DNA of 64,000 nucleotides. Origin: Cellulosimicrobium cellulans (GTDB taxonomy: Bacteria; Actinomycetota; Actinomycetes; Actinomycetales; Cellulomonadaceae). The DNA lies in assembly GCF_007679345.1 (NCBI RefSeq), contig NZ_VEGH01000006.1:124001-188000 (forward strand), written 5' to 3'. How positions within the stretch are numbered: position 1 is the first letter of the stretch; each line of letters starts with the position of its first letter. Both the position numbers and the translations under genes were made by a program. Of this stretch, positions 8,422 through 16,240 are shown one piece after another. Under the pieces are notes generated by a model. That model had not been told where the DNA came from and ran no database searches. It worked only from the letters and a program-made list of their open reading frames with translations.

Positions 8422-9279
8422 ATGACCAACCCGGTGTTCAACAACAGCGCCGTGTTCGGCGACCCGCGCGCCCGCGGGAACCGCGGACGCGCGCAGCAGA
8501 CGACGGCGCAGCCGGGCGCGTACGGCGCCACGGCCACCGGGCCGGTGATCGAGGCGCAGTCGCTGGAGCAGATGTACGGCGCGCCCGCGGCCACCACCCG
8601 GGACACGGGCCGGCTGACCTACGACGACGTCATCATCAAGACGGGCGGGCTGCTCGCGCTGCTGGTCGTCGTCGCGGCGGCGACCTGGAACGTCGCGCCC
8701 GGGCTCTGGCCCCTCGGCGCGATCGCGGGCCTGGTGCTCGGCCTGGTGAACGCGTTCAAGAAGAACCCGAGCCCGCTGCTCATCACGCTGTACACCGTCG
8801 CGCAGGGCGTGTTCCTCGGCGGGATCAGCCTGGCGTTCCAGAACATGACCTTCGACGGCCAGGGCGTCCAGCCGATCGTGCTGCAGGCCGTGATCGCCAC
8901 GTTCGCGACCTTCGGTGCCGCGCTGTTCCTGTTCAAGTCGGGCCGGGTCCGGGTCACCCCGAAGTTCACGCGCTGGCTGCTCATCGCGATGGTCGGCTAC
9001 CTCGCGTACTCGCTCGTCAACGTCGTGATGATGTTCTTCGTGTCGAGCGACGGCTTCGGCCCGCTGCGCAACGGACCGATCGGCGTCATCGCCGGCCTGT
9101 TCGCGGTCGGGCTCGCGGCCGCCAGCCTGATCATGGACTTCGACGCCATCAAGCGGGGCGTCGAGCAGGGCGTCCCGGCGAAGTTCGCCTGGTCGGCCGC
9201 GTTCGGCCTGATCGTCACGCTGGTCTGGCTGTACCTCGAGATCCTGCGGATCCTCGCGATCCTGCAGGGTCGGGACTGA
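8422..9279 (+). CDS. Bax inhibitor-1/YccA family membrane protein
   Basis: A 285-aa protein. Residues 1-65 are hydrophilic and Gln/Ala-rich. Seven membrane segments follow from about residue 74, in the actinobacterial Bax1-I arrangement. Recognisable pieces are NAFKKNPSPLLITLYTVAQG, the central TFDGQGVQPIVLQAV segment, and DFDAIKRGVEQGVPAKFAW near the end, where conserved acidic residues line the proposed pore. The family includes calcium-leak channels and modulators of membrane proteases; the role here is unknown. The ATG at 8422 follows GGAGG. Confidence 0.9.
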   Translation: MTNPVFNNSAVFGDPRARGNRGRAQQTTAQPGAYGATATGPVIEAQSLEQMYGAPAATTRDTGRLTYDDVIIKTGGLLALLVVVAAATWNVAPGLWPLGAIAGLVLGLVNAFKKNPSPLLITLYTVAQGVFLGGISLAFQNMTFDGQGVQPIVLQAVIATFATFGAALFLFKSGRVRVTPKFTRWLLIAMVGYLAYSLVNVVMMFFVSSDGFGPLRNGPIGVIAGLFAVGLAAASLIMDFDAIKRGVEQGVPAKFAWSAAFGLIVTLVWLYLEILRILAILQGRD

Positions 9280-9297
9280 CCGCACCCCGCACGCGCC

Positions 9298-9334
9298 CGA
9301 CGGCCCGCGCCCCTCGAGGGGGCGCGGGCCGTCG
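9298..9334 (+). terminator. Hairpin terminator after the Bax-inhibitor gene
   Basis: Perfect 16-bp arms (9298-9313 and 9319-9334) with a 5-nt loop, 18 bp after the stop at 9279. No T-tract follows, as is common at this GC content. Part of the right arm (CGCGGGCCGTCGTCGTCCCG) is duplicated directly from about 9349. Confidence 0.7.
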
Positions 9335-9429
9335 TCGTCCCGGGGGACGCGGGCCGTCGTCGTCCCGGCCGGGCAGGCCCTCCGCACCGCCCGACCGCGA
9401 CGTGCGCGGCCCCACGTCCGGCCGCGGCG

Positions 9430-9463
9430 GGCTGATCCGCACGGACGTCCGTGCGGATCAGCC
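9430..9463 (-). terminator. 34-bp perfect palindrome at the end of uxaB
   Basis: 17-bp arms without a spacer, centred between 9446 and 9447. It overlaps the last codons and the stop of uxaB (stop 9458-9460). It probably ends the nine-gene uronate operon and, with 9298-9334, isolates the convergent genes. A perfect spacer-free palindrome this long could also be a protein-binding site. Confidence 0.6.
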
Positions 9464-10924
9464 GGCCGCGGCGAGCAGGTCCGAGAGCGCCGCCCGCGCG
9501 CCGTCGCGCAGGATCGCCGCGGCGTGCCCGGCCACCTCGGCCACGAGGCGCTCCAGGCGCGGGTCGCCGGCCGGCAGCATCCCTGCCCCGACGACCACGC
9601 CACGGACCCACCCGGAGAGGTCGCTCTCGTCGCAGGCCCGCGCCAGCGCGAGCAGCCCCGGGTCGTCGGCCGGCTCGAACCCCGCGGGCCCCGCCCGCCC
9701 GGAGTCCAGCACCAGCAGCGCCGCGAGCGCGAACGCCGTCGCCGGCGCCTCCCGGCCCGCCGCCCAGGCCTCCAGCAGCACCGGCAGGTTCCGCGCGCGG
9801 TACTTCGCGAGCGCGTTGAGGGCGATGTCGGCGAGCCGGTGCTGCAGGAACGGGTTGGTGAACCGCTCGCGGATGGTCGCGGCGAACCGGCGCAGCGCCT
9901 CGGGGTCCCCGGCGAGGGACGGCAGGACCTCGCGGTCGAGCAGCAGGTCGAGGTAGCGCGCGACGTCAGCCCGCGCCACCGTCTCCCGGACGCCGACCTC
10001 GCCGAGCAGCAGCCCGACCGGGGTCAGCGCCGTGTGCATCCCGTTGAGCACCCGGACCTTGCGGTCCCGGGACGGCCGGACGTCGGGCAGGAACTCGACG
10101 GGCTGGCCGGCCCGGTCCAGCGGCAGCGCGTCGCGCAGCGCGGGGTCGCCGCCGACGGCCCAGAGGCCGTAGAGCTCGCCCTTGACGACGAGCCGGTCGG
10201 CGAAGCCGATCTGCCGGTGCACGTCGGCGATCTCGTCCCGGGGGTAGCCGGGCACGATCCGGTCGACCAGCGTGTCGTGGAACGTGCAGGACCGCTCGAC
10301 CCAGTCGACGAACGCCGCCGGCAGGTCGTTCGCGGCCGCGTGCGCGAGGACGTAGCGGCGCAGGGTGCTCGCGTTGTCCTCGATCAGCTCGCAGCACACG
10401 ACGTGCAGGCCGGCCGCGGGGTCGCCGCCGAAGTGCCGGAACCGGTCCAGCAGCAGCGCGGTGACCTTCGCGGGGAACGACGCCGGCGGCGTGGCGGCGA
10501 GGTCGTCGCCCTCGACCCAGGCGATGCCGGCCTCGGTGGTGTTGGACACCAGGACCCGCAGCGACGGCTCGAGGTAGGTCGCGCGGTAGGCGGCGAACTC
10601 CTCGTGCGCCCGCACGACCCGCTGGATCGCGGTGACCCGGGTGACCTGCCGCACGGGCTCGCCGTCGCGGACGCCCTCCAGCAGCACGTGGTAGATCCCG
10701 TCCTGCTCGCGCAGCAGGTCGAGCGCGCGGTCCGGCCCGGGGGTGGCGTGCACGACGGCGACCCCGTCGCGGGTGACGCCGGCGTCGTTGGCGCCCTGGA
10801 TCATCTGGTCGACGAACGCGCGCAGGAAGTTCCCGGCGCCGAACTGCAGGACGGTGAGCGGCAGCGCGTCGCGCGGCACGGTGGACGCGTCGGGGACGGG
10901 CAGGGGCTGGGGCGTCGTGGTCAT
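9458..10924 (-). CDS. uxaB: Tagaturonate reductase / altronate oxidoreductase
   Basis: A 488-aa member of the mannitol dehydrogenase family, reducing D-tagaturonate to D-altronate with NADH. The nucleotide-binding start LTVLQFGAGNFLRAFVDQMI and the catalytic-domain stretch KVRVLNGMHTALTPVGLLLG are UxaB-like rather than fructuronate-reductase-like. The neighbours (uxaC, and uxaA in the same island) support galacturonate rather than glucuronate use, though a UxuB role cannot be ruled out. The ATG at 10924 overlaps the uxaC stop by 4 bp. It is the last gene of the operon and runs into a palindromic terminator. Confidence 0.88.
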   Translation of the reverse strand: MTTTPQPLPVPDASTVPRDALPLTVLQFGAGNFLRAFVDQMIQGANDAGVTRDGVAVVHATPGPDRALDLLREQDGIYHVLLEGVRDGEPVRQVTRVTAIQRVVRAHEEFAAYRATYLEPSLRVLVSNTTEAGIAWVEGDDLAATPPASFPAKVTALLLDRFRHFGGDPAAGLHVVCCELIEDNASTLRRYVLAHAAANDLPAAFVDWVERSCTFHDTLVDRIVPGYPRDEIADVHRQIGFADRLVVKGELYGLWAVGGDPALRDALPLDRAGQPVEFLPDVRPSRDRKVRVLNGMHTALTPVGLLLGEVGVRETVARADVARYLDLLLDREVLPSLAGDPEALRRFAATIRERFTNPFLQHRLADIALNALAKYRARNLPVLLEAWAAGREAPATAFALAALLVLDSGRAGPAGFEPADDPGLLALARACDESDLSGWVRGVVVGAGMLPAGDPRLERLVAEVAGHAAAILRDGARAALSDLLAAAG

Positions 10925-12366
10925 GTGGCCTCGTAGGCGCGCAGGGGCAGGTGGTAGGCGAGGTCGGCCGCGGTGTCGACCGCCTCGTCGAGGTCGAGCC
11001 GGTGCTCGACGACGAGCCGGGCCAGGTACCCGGCGTCGACGCGGCGGGCCAGGTCGTGCCGGGCCGGGATCGACACGAACGCGCGGGTGTCGTCGACGAA
11101 CCCCGAGGTGTTGGCGAACCCGGCGGTCTCGGTCACCGCCTCGCGGTAGCGGCGCATGGCGTCCGGGGCGTCGAGGAACCACCACGGCGCCCCGAGCCGG
11201 ACCGACGGGTAGACGCCGGCCAGCGGGGCGAGCTCGCGGGAGAACGTGGACTCGTCGACCGTGAACAGGATGGTCCGGAACCCCGGGTGCCGCCCGAAGG
11301 CGGCCAGCAGGGGGCGCAGGGCGCGGGTGTACTCCGTCGCGACCGGGATGTCGTAGCCGCGGTCCGGGCCGAACGCGGCGGCCACCGCCGGGTCGTGGTC
11401 CCGGAGCACCCCGGGGTGCAGCTGCAGCACCAGGCCGTCGTCGGCGGCCATCGCCGCCATCTGGAACAGCATGTGGCCGGCGAAGGCGGCGGCGTCCGCG
11501 GCCGGGACCCGCCCGCGCAGCGCCGCGGCGAACACCCGCTCCGCCTCGGCGTCCGTCAGGGGCGTGGTGCCGGTGGCGAGCAGCCCGTGGTCGGAGGCCC
11601 GGGCGCCCGCGGCCTTGAACCGGGCGCGCTGCACCCGCAGGGCCTCGACGTACCCGGCGTACGACTCGACGTCGGCGCCGGTGGCGGCGCCCAGCCGGTC
11701 GAGGTCGGCGCGCCAGCCCGGTCGGTCGACGGCGAGCAGGGCGTCGGGGCGGAACGTCGGGAGCACCCGGTGCCCGAGCCCGTCGGCGGCGAGGCGGGCG
11801 TGCGCGTCCAGCGTGGACCAGGCCGGGTCGGTGGTGCTGATGACCTCGATGCCGAACCGGTCGAGCAGCGCCCGCGGCCGGAACGCGGGGTCGTCGATGG
11901 CGGCCTGCACCCGGTCGTAGAGCGCGTCGGCGGTGGCGGCGCTGGGCCGCTCGGTGATGCCGAAGATCTCGACCAACTCGGTCTCCAGCCAGAACCGGGT
12001 CGGGGTGCCCCGGAACAGCGGCCACCCGGCGCAGAACCGGCGCCAGATCGCCCGCGGGTCCGTCTCGGCCGCGATGCCGGTGCCGCCGCGCACGGGGGCG
12101 ACGCCGAGCTGCTCGATGCCGGCCCCCTGCGAGGCCAGCATCCGGACCAGGTAGTGGTCCGGCACGACGAGCAGCTGGGCCGGGTCCGGGAACGGGGAGT
12201 CCTCCGCGAACCACTCCACCGGCACGTGCCCGTGCATCGCCACCAGCGGCAGGTCGCGGGTGGCGCGGTAGATCTCCCGGGCGACCGGCCGGGTGACCGG
12301 GTCGGCGGGCAGCGCGCGGTCGGGGTGCAGCGTCCAGGCGCCCTCCGGGCGGGCCGGGGCGGTCAC
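10921..12366 (-). CDS. uxaC: Glucuronate/galacturonate isomerase
   Basis: A 481-aa TIM-barrel isomerase converting D-galacturonate to D-tagaturonate (and glucuronate to fructuronate). The N-terminal metal-site region is LPLVAMHGHVPVEWFAED, with conserved His residues; DRFGIEVISTTDPA and the late GAPWWFLDAPDAMRRYREAV with TSGFVDDTRAF are family hallmarks. Length is typical. The GTG start at 12366 overlaps the GH105 stop by 4 bp and the gene is coupled to uxaB downstream, so three genes are tightly co-translated. Confidence 0.92.
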   Translation of the reverse strand: MTAPARPEGAWTLHPDRALPADPVTRPVAREIYRATRDLPLVAMHGHVPVEWFAEDSPFPDPAQLLVVPDHYLVRMLASQGAGIEQLGVAPVRGGTGIAAETDPRAIWRRFCAGWPLFRGTPTRFWLETELVEIFGITERPSAATADALYDRVQAAIDDPAFRPRALLDRFGIEVISTTDPAWSTLDAHARLAADGLGHRVLPTFRPDALLAVDRPGWRADLDRLGAATGADVESYAGYVEALRVQRARFKAAGARASDHGLLATGTTPLTDAEAERVFAAALRGRVPAADAAAFAGHMLFQMAAMAADDGLVLQLHPGVLRDHDPAVAAAFGPDRGYDIPVATEYTRALRPLLAAFGRHPGFRTILFTVDESTFSRELAPLAGVYPSVRLGAPWWFLDAPDAMRRYREAVTETAGFANTSGFVDDTRAFVSIPARHDLARRVDAGYLARLVVEHRLDLDEAVDTAADLAYHLPLRAYEAT

Positions 12367-13532
12367 CGGGACGCCCCGAGGCCGTGCCGCCGGTCCATCT
12401 CGGCGGCGAGCAGCAGGAACGGGCCGACGCCCTTGTGGTCGTTCGTGACGATCGGCTCGGTCATGTAGTACGCGTAGCTGCCGTCCCGGTAGGGCTGCCC
12501 GCCCAGGCCGGCGACGTGGCACATCCGGTGGACGTTCACCCAGCCCTGCGCGTCGACGGACAGGAACTGCTCCGTGGCGTGCGCCCAGCCGGCCTCCAGC
12601 GCCTGCTCCCAGTCGTCGCCGGCGAGGTGGCCGAGCCGCAGGGCCTTGGCGATCGCGGCCAGCACCATGAACGAGCCCGAGGACTCCAGGTAGTTGAGTG
12701 GCCGGTCGCCCTGGTCGGGGATCTGGAACCACAGGCCGGTGCGCGGGTCGCGGACCCGCAGCAGCGCGGCGAGCACGTCGGTGAGCTGCACCCGGATGCG
12801 CTCGCGGCCGGGGTGCTCGGCCGGCAGGTGCTCGAGCACGTCGGTCATCGCCATGACGAACCAGCCGAGCGCGCGCAGCCACACGTGCGGCGAGCGCCCG
12901 GTCTCCGGGTCGGCCCAGCCCATCCGGCGCGACTCGTCGCAGGCGTGCCGGCACAGGCCGGAGGACTCCTCCACCGTCAGCTCGTACGCGGTGGTGAACT
13001 GCAGCACGACGTCGTCCAGCAGGTCGGCGCGGCCCGCCAGCACGCAGTACCGGGCGTAGAACACCGAGCCCATGTACAGGCCGTCGAGCCAGACCTGGTC
13101 GGGGTAGATCTGCTTGTGCCAGAACGTGCCGGCCCGGAGCCGCGGCTGGCGGAGCAGCTGCTGGAACAGCCGGTCGGCGGCGAGGCGGTACCGGCGGTCG
13201 CCGGTCTCCTCCAGCAGGTCGAGCACGGCCTTGCCGTTGTTGACGTGGTCGAGGTTGTACTCGGCGCGGGAGTACCCCAGGATCGAGCCGTCCTCGCGCA
13301 CGAAGTGGTCGAGGTTGCGCCGGATGTACGCGGAGTACCGCGGGTCCCCGGTCAGCCGGTGCACGGCCCGGACGCCGTCGAGCACCAGGCCGTCCTCGTA
13401 CTCCCAGCGGTCGCGCGGGTTCATCAGCGGCTCGCGGGCGAGCAGGGTGTCGGCGCCGAGCACGGCCCACGGGGTGCGCGCGGTGCCGTACCCGCGCCCG
13501 GTCGGCGCGTCGGGGGTGGAGTGCGTGGTCAT
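12363..13532 (-). CDS. Unsaturated rhamnogalacturonyl/glucuronyl hydrolase (GH105)
   Basis: A 389-aa (alpha/alpha)6 protein of the YteR/YesR family. The family removes the 4,5-unsaturated galacturonyl residue left at oligosaccharide ends by rhamnogalacturonan lyases. Visible elements are DQVWLDGLYMGSVFYARY (catalytic Asp region), CDESRRMGWADPETG and HVWLRALGWFVMAMTDVLE. There is no signal peptide, so it acts inside the cell on imported unsaturated disaccharides, which fits the ABC importer in the same operon. Its product, 5-keto-4-deoxyuronate after ring opening, is the substrate of the adjacent kduI. Confidence 0.9.
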   Translation of the reverse strand: MTTHSTPDAPTGRGYGTARTPWAVLGADTLLAREPLMNPRDRWEYEDGLVLDGVRAVHRLTGDPRYSAYIRRNLDHFVREDGSILGYSRAEYNLDHVNNGKAVLDLLEETGDRRYRLAADRLFQQLLRQPRLRAGTFWHKQIYPDQVWLDGLYMGSVFYARYCVLAGRADLLDDVVLQFTTAYELTVEESSGLCRHACDESRRMGWADPETGRSPHVWLRALGWFVMAMTDVLEHLPAEHPGRERIRVQLTDVLAALLRVRDPRTGLWFQIPDQGDRPLNYLESSGSFMVLAAIAKALRLGHLAGDDWEQALEAGWAHATEQFLSVDAQGWVNVHRMCHVAGLGGQPYRDGSYAYYMTEPIVTNDHKGVGPFLLLAAEMDRRHGLGASR

Positions 13533-13544
13533 CCCGTCCTCCGC

Positions 13545-14375
13545 TCAGGCCAGCGCGGCCGGCGGCACGGCGTCCATGTCGTCGAAGGCCTGGTTCTCCC
13601 CGGCCATCGCCCACACGAACGAGTACGCCGCGGTGCCGACCCCCGCGTGGATCGACCAGGACGGCGAGATGACGGCCTGCCCGTCGGCGACGACGAGGTG
13701 CCGCGTCTCCTCGGGCCGGCCGAGCAGGTGGATCACCCGGGCGTCCTCGGGCAGGTCGACGTACAGGTAGCACTCGGTACGCCGGTCGTGGGTGTGGGCC
13801 GGCATGGTGTTCCACATCGAGCCCGGGTGCAGCGTCGTGACGCCCATCATCACCTGGCAAGTGCGGACGCCGTCCGGGTGCAGGTACTGGCGCAGGGTCC
13901 GGCGGTTCGACGTCTCCTGGTCGCCGAGCTCGCGGACCGTGCCCGCCTCCGGCAGCACGCGCGCGGCGGGGTACGCCGTGTGCGCGGGCGCCGACACGAG
14001 GTAGAGCCGTGCGCCGGATCCCTCCGCGGCGTCGGCGAACGTCACGTCCCGGACGCCGCGGCCCAGGTAGAGGCACGCGCGCGGCGGCAGCTCGTAGGTG
14101 GTCCCGTCCGCCTCCACCACGGCCGGGCCGCCGACGTTGACGATCCCGACCTCGCGGCGCTCCAGGAAGTGCGCGGCGCGCAGGCCGTCGGGCGCCTCGA
14201 GCGGCAGCCGCCGCCCGGCCGGGACGGCCCCGCCGAGGACGACGCGGTCGTGGTGGGTGTGGACGAGGCGGACCTCGCCGGGGACGAACAGGTCGGGCAC
14301 GAGGTAGCGGGCGCGCAGCCCGGCGGTGTCGAGTCCGGCGATCTGGTCGGGTCCGGTGGCGTAGCGGTTCTCCAC
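13545..14375 (-). CDS. kduI: 5-dehydro-4-deoxy-D-glucuronate isomerase
   Basis: A 276-aa cupin isomerase turning 5-keto-4-deoxyuronate into 2,5-diketo-3-deoxygluconate in pectin catabolism. The family zinc site is evident in MWNTMPAHTHDRRTECYLYV, and HLVVADGQAVISPSWSIHAG continues the second cupin half. Length matches E. coli KduI (278 aa). The start is GTG 14375, preceded by AGGAAGG. It sits 12 bp before the GH105 gene and 92 bp after kduD; that gap is only G-rich. Confidence 0.95.
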   Translation of the reverse strand: MENRYATGPDQIAGLDTAGLRARYLVPDLFVPGEVRLVHTHHDRVVLGGAVPAGRRLPLEAPDGLRAAHFLERREVGIVNVGGPAVVEADGTTYELPPRACLYLGRGVRDVTFADAAEGSGARLYLVSAPAHTAYPAARVLPEAGTVRELGDQETSNRRTLRQYLHPDGVRTCQVMMGVTTLHPGSMWNTMPAHTHDRRTECYLYVDLPEDARVIHLLGRPEETRHLVVADGQAVISPSWSIHAGVGTAAYSFVWAMAGENQAFDDMDAVPPAALA

Positions 14376-14467
14376 GAGGGGGCCTTCCTGGGATGGGTCG
14401 GGCGGGGTGCGGGCGGGGTGCGGGCGGCGCGGGTGGCGGTGGCGCGGCGTGCGGGTGGGGCCGCGGG

Positions 14468-15232
14468 TCAGCGGACGAGCCAGCCGCCGTCCACGGGCAG
14501 GACGGTGCCGTTGACGTAGTCCGAGGCCGCGGACGCCAGGAACACGAAGGCGCCCTGCAGGTCCGCGGGGGTGCCCCAGCGCTCCGCGGGGATGCGGTCG
14601 AGGATCGAGCGCTCGCGGACCTCGTCGGCGCGGAGGGCGGCGGTGTTGTCGGTGGCCATGTAGCCGGGGGCGATCGCGTTGGCGTTGACGCCGTGCCGGG
14701 CGAGCTCGTTGGCCAGCGCCTTCGTGACGCCCGCGACCGCGTGCTTGGAGGCCGTGTAGCCGGGGACCAGCACGCCGCCCTGGAACGCCAGCATCGAGGC
14801 GATGTTGATGATCTTCCCGCTCCCCTGGTCGACGAACCGGCGCGCGGCCGACCGGGACAGGTGGAACACGGCGTCCAGGTTGATGGCGAGCACGTCGTCC
14901 CAGTCGGCTGCCGCATGCTCCAGCAGCGGTGCCCGGCGGATGATGCCGGCGTTGTTCACCAGGACGTCCACGCGGCCGAGCCCGTCCACGACGGCCTGCA
15001 CGTCGGCGTCCATCTCCTCGGGGGTGGCGTGGATCAGGTCGCGCTCGAGCACGAGGCACCGCCGGCCGAGCGCGCGCACGGCCTCGGCGGTCCCGGTGCC
15101 CGCGACGTGGTCGAGCAGGGCGACGTCGGCGCCGGCCTCGGCGAGCGCGAGGGCGGCGCCCCGGCCGAGGCCGCGCGCGGCGCCGGTGACGAGGGCGACC
15201 TTCCCGTCCAGGCGGAAGGAGTCGAGGATCAC
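14468..15232 (-). CDS. kduD: 2-dehydro-3-deoxy-D-gluconate 5-dehydrogenase (SDR)
   Basis: A 254-aa classical short-chain dehydrogenase. It has the nucleotide motif TGAARGLGRG, NNAG, catalytic Ser in INIASMLAFQGG, and the Y-x-x-x-K pair in GYTASKHAV. Proximity to kduI points to reduction of 2,5-diketo-3-deoxygluconate to KDG. An alternative is oxidation of 2-keto-3-deoxy-L-rhamnonate, because the overlapping upstream gene is an FAH-family hydrolase like the enzyme that follows that step in some rhamnose pathways. GTG 15232 overlaps the upstream stop by 4 bp. Confidence 0.87.
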   Translation of the reverse strand: MILDSFRLDGKVALVTGAARGLGRGAALALAEAGADVALLDHVAGTGTAEAVRALGRRCLVLERDLIHATPEEMDADVQAVVDGLGRVDVLVNNAGIIRRAPLLEHAAADWDDVLAINLDAVFHLSRSAARRFVDQGSGKIINIASMLAFQGGVLVPGYTASKHAVAGVTKALANELARHGVNANAIAPGYMATDNTAALRADEVRERSILDRIPAERWGTPADLQGAFVFLASAASDYVNGTVLPVDGGWLVR

Positions 15233-16137
15233 TGCGGGCCTCCAGGGGTGTCGGGGCGGGGCGCCGACGGGGGACCGTCGACGAACGTGGTGGTGAGGGA
15301 CCCCAGGCCGGTGACCGTGATCGTCACGGCGTCGCCGTGCCGCAGGGGCACGTGCGCGGCGGCGGCCTCGGGGAGCTTCGCGGGCGTGCCGGTGGCGATG
15401 ACGTCGCCGGGCTCGAGGGTGAGGACCTGGCTGAGGTGGTGGACCAGGAACGCGGGGGAGAACACCAGGGCGTCGGTGCTCGACCGGACGGTGACGACGC
15501 CGTCGCGCTCGACGGTGAGCTCGCGCCCGGTGACCGGCAGCGCCTCGTCGGCGGTGACGACGGCGGGGCCGAGCTGGCCGAAGCCGTCGACGCACTTGCC
15601 GAGCGTCCACTGCGAGGTGCGGGACTGCCAGTCGCGGGCGGACACGTCGTCGAAGAGCGTGAGCCCGCCGACGTGCGCCTCGGCCTCGGCCAGCGGGACG
15701 CGGTGGGCGCGCCGCCCGACGACGACGGCGATCTCGCCCTCGTAGTCGGCGTGCCGCACGGCCGGCGGCAGCACCACCGGGTCGTGGGGGCCGCACAGGG
15801 TGTTGGGGGTCTTGACGAAGACGTTCGGGACCTCCGGCACGTCGTCCGGCGCGCGGTCCCGGCCGAGGTGCCCGGCGTAGCTGTGGCCCAGGCAGAGGAT
15901 CTTCCCGGGACGCACCGGCGGCGCGAGCCGGACCGTGGCGGCGTCGGGCAGGCACGCGGGGTCGGCCGCGCCCACGGCCTCGTGCGCGGCGGTGAGCAGC
16001 GCGGGGTCGCGCAGCAGGTCCACGACGCCGCGGCCGGGCAGCACGGGGGCGAGGTCGAGCAGCCGGTCGCCGCCGGGGCCGGCGACGAGGGCGCCGGGGC
16101 GGACGGCGTCGCCGGCGTGGTGGCTGACGAGGCGCAC
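15229..16137 (-). CDS. Fumarylacetoacetate hydrolase (FAH) family protein
   Basis: A 302-aa enzyme with the FAH fold; the family cleaves C-C bonds in 2,4-diketo acids or decarboxylates oxaloacetate-like acids. The catalytic domain begins at GKILCLGHSYAGHLGRD. Metal-ligand segments are HADYEGEIAVVVGRRA and LFDDVSARDWQ, and DVIATGTPAKLPEA is typical near the C-terminus. The GTG 16137 start follows GGGAG. Its place between the binding protein and kduD implies a uronate- or rhamnose-derived diketo acid, perhaps 2,4-diketo-3-deoxy-L-rhamnonate from rhamnogalacturonan. The substrate is inferred, not shown. Confidence 0.8.
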   Translation of the reverse strand: MRLVSHHAGDAVRPGALVAGPGGDRLLDLAPVLPGRGVVDLLRDPALLTAAHEAVGAADPACLPDAATVRLAPPVRPGKILCLGHSYAGHLGRDRAPDDVPEVPNVFVKTPNTLCGPHDPVVLPPAVRHADYEGEIAVVVGRRAHRVPLAEAEAHVGGLTLFDDVSARDWQSRTSQWTLGKCVDGFGQLGPAVVTADEALPVTGRELTVERDGVVTVRSSTDALVFSPAFLVHHLSQVLTLEPGDVIATGTPAKLPEAAAAHVPLRHGDAVTITVTGLGSLTTTFVDGPPSAPRPDTPGGPQ

Positions 16138-16201
16138 GGGGGTCTCCCTGGGGTCGGGTCCGGGCGGGGCCGCGGGTGGGTCGGAGCGGGTGGGGTCGGG
16201 A

Positions 16202-16236
16202 CGGGGCCGGGGCTCGCGGCGCGAGTCCCGGCCCCG
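16202..16236 (-). terminator. Attenuator-like hairpin after the binding protein gene
   Basis: 16-bp arms (16202-16217 and 16221-16236; one G-T pair) with a GGC loop begin 5 bp past the binding-protein stop, inside the operon. Such hairpins commonly protect the upstream mRNA and cut read-through, giving more transport protein than enzymes. Confidence 0.6.
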
Positions 16237-16240
16237 GGCG

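Noticed and set aside
9324..9370. Direct repeat of CGCGGGCCGTCGTCGTCCCG near the Bax-inhibitor terminator, considered as an attachment site.
   Set aside because: Copies are only 25 bp apart with no integrase nearby; it is more likely a local duplication of terminator sequence.
10921..14916. A 1331-codon open frame spanning uxaC, the GH105 gene, kduI and kduD.
   Set aside because: Only its last 481 codons are a real protein (UxaC). The rest is Arg/Pro-rich out-of-frame reading of neighbouring genes, as expected in GC-rich DNA.
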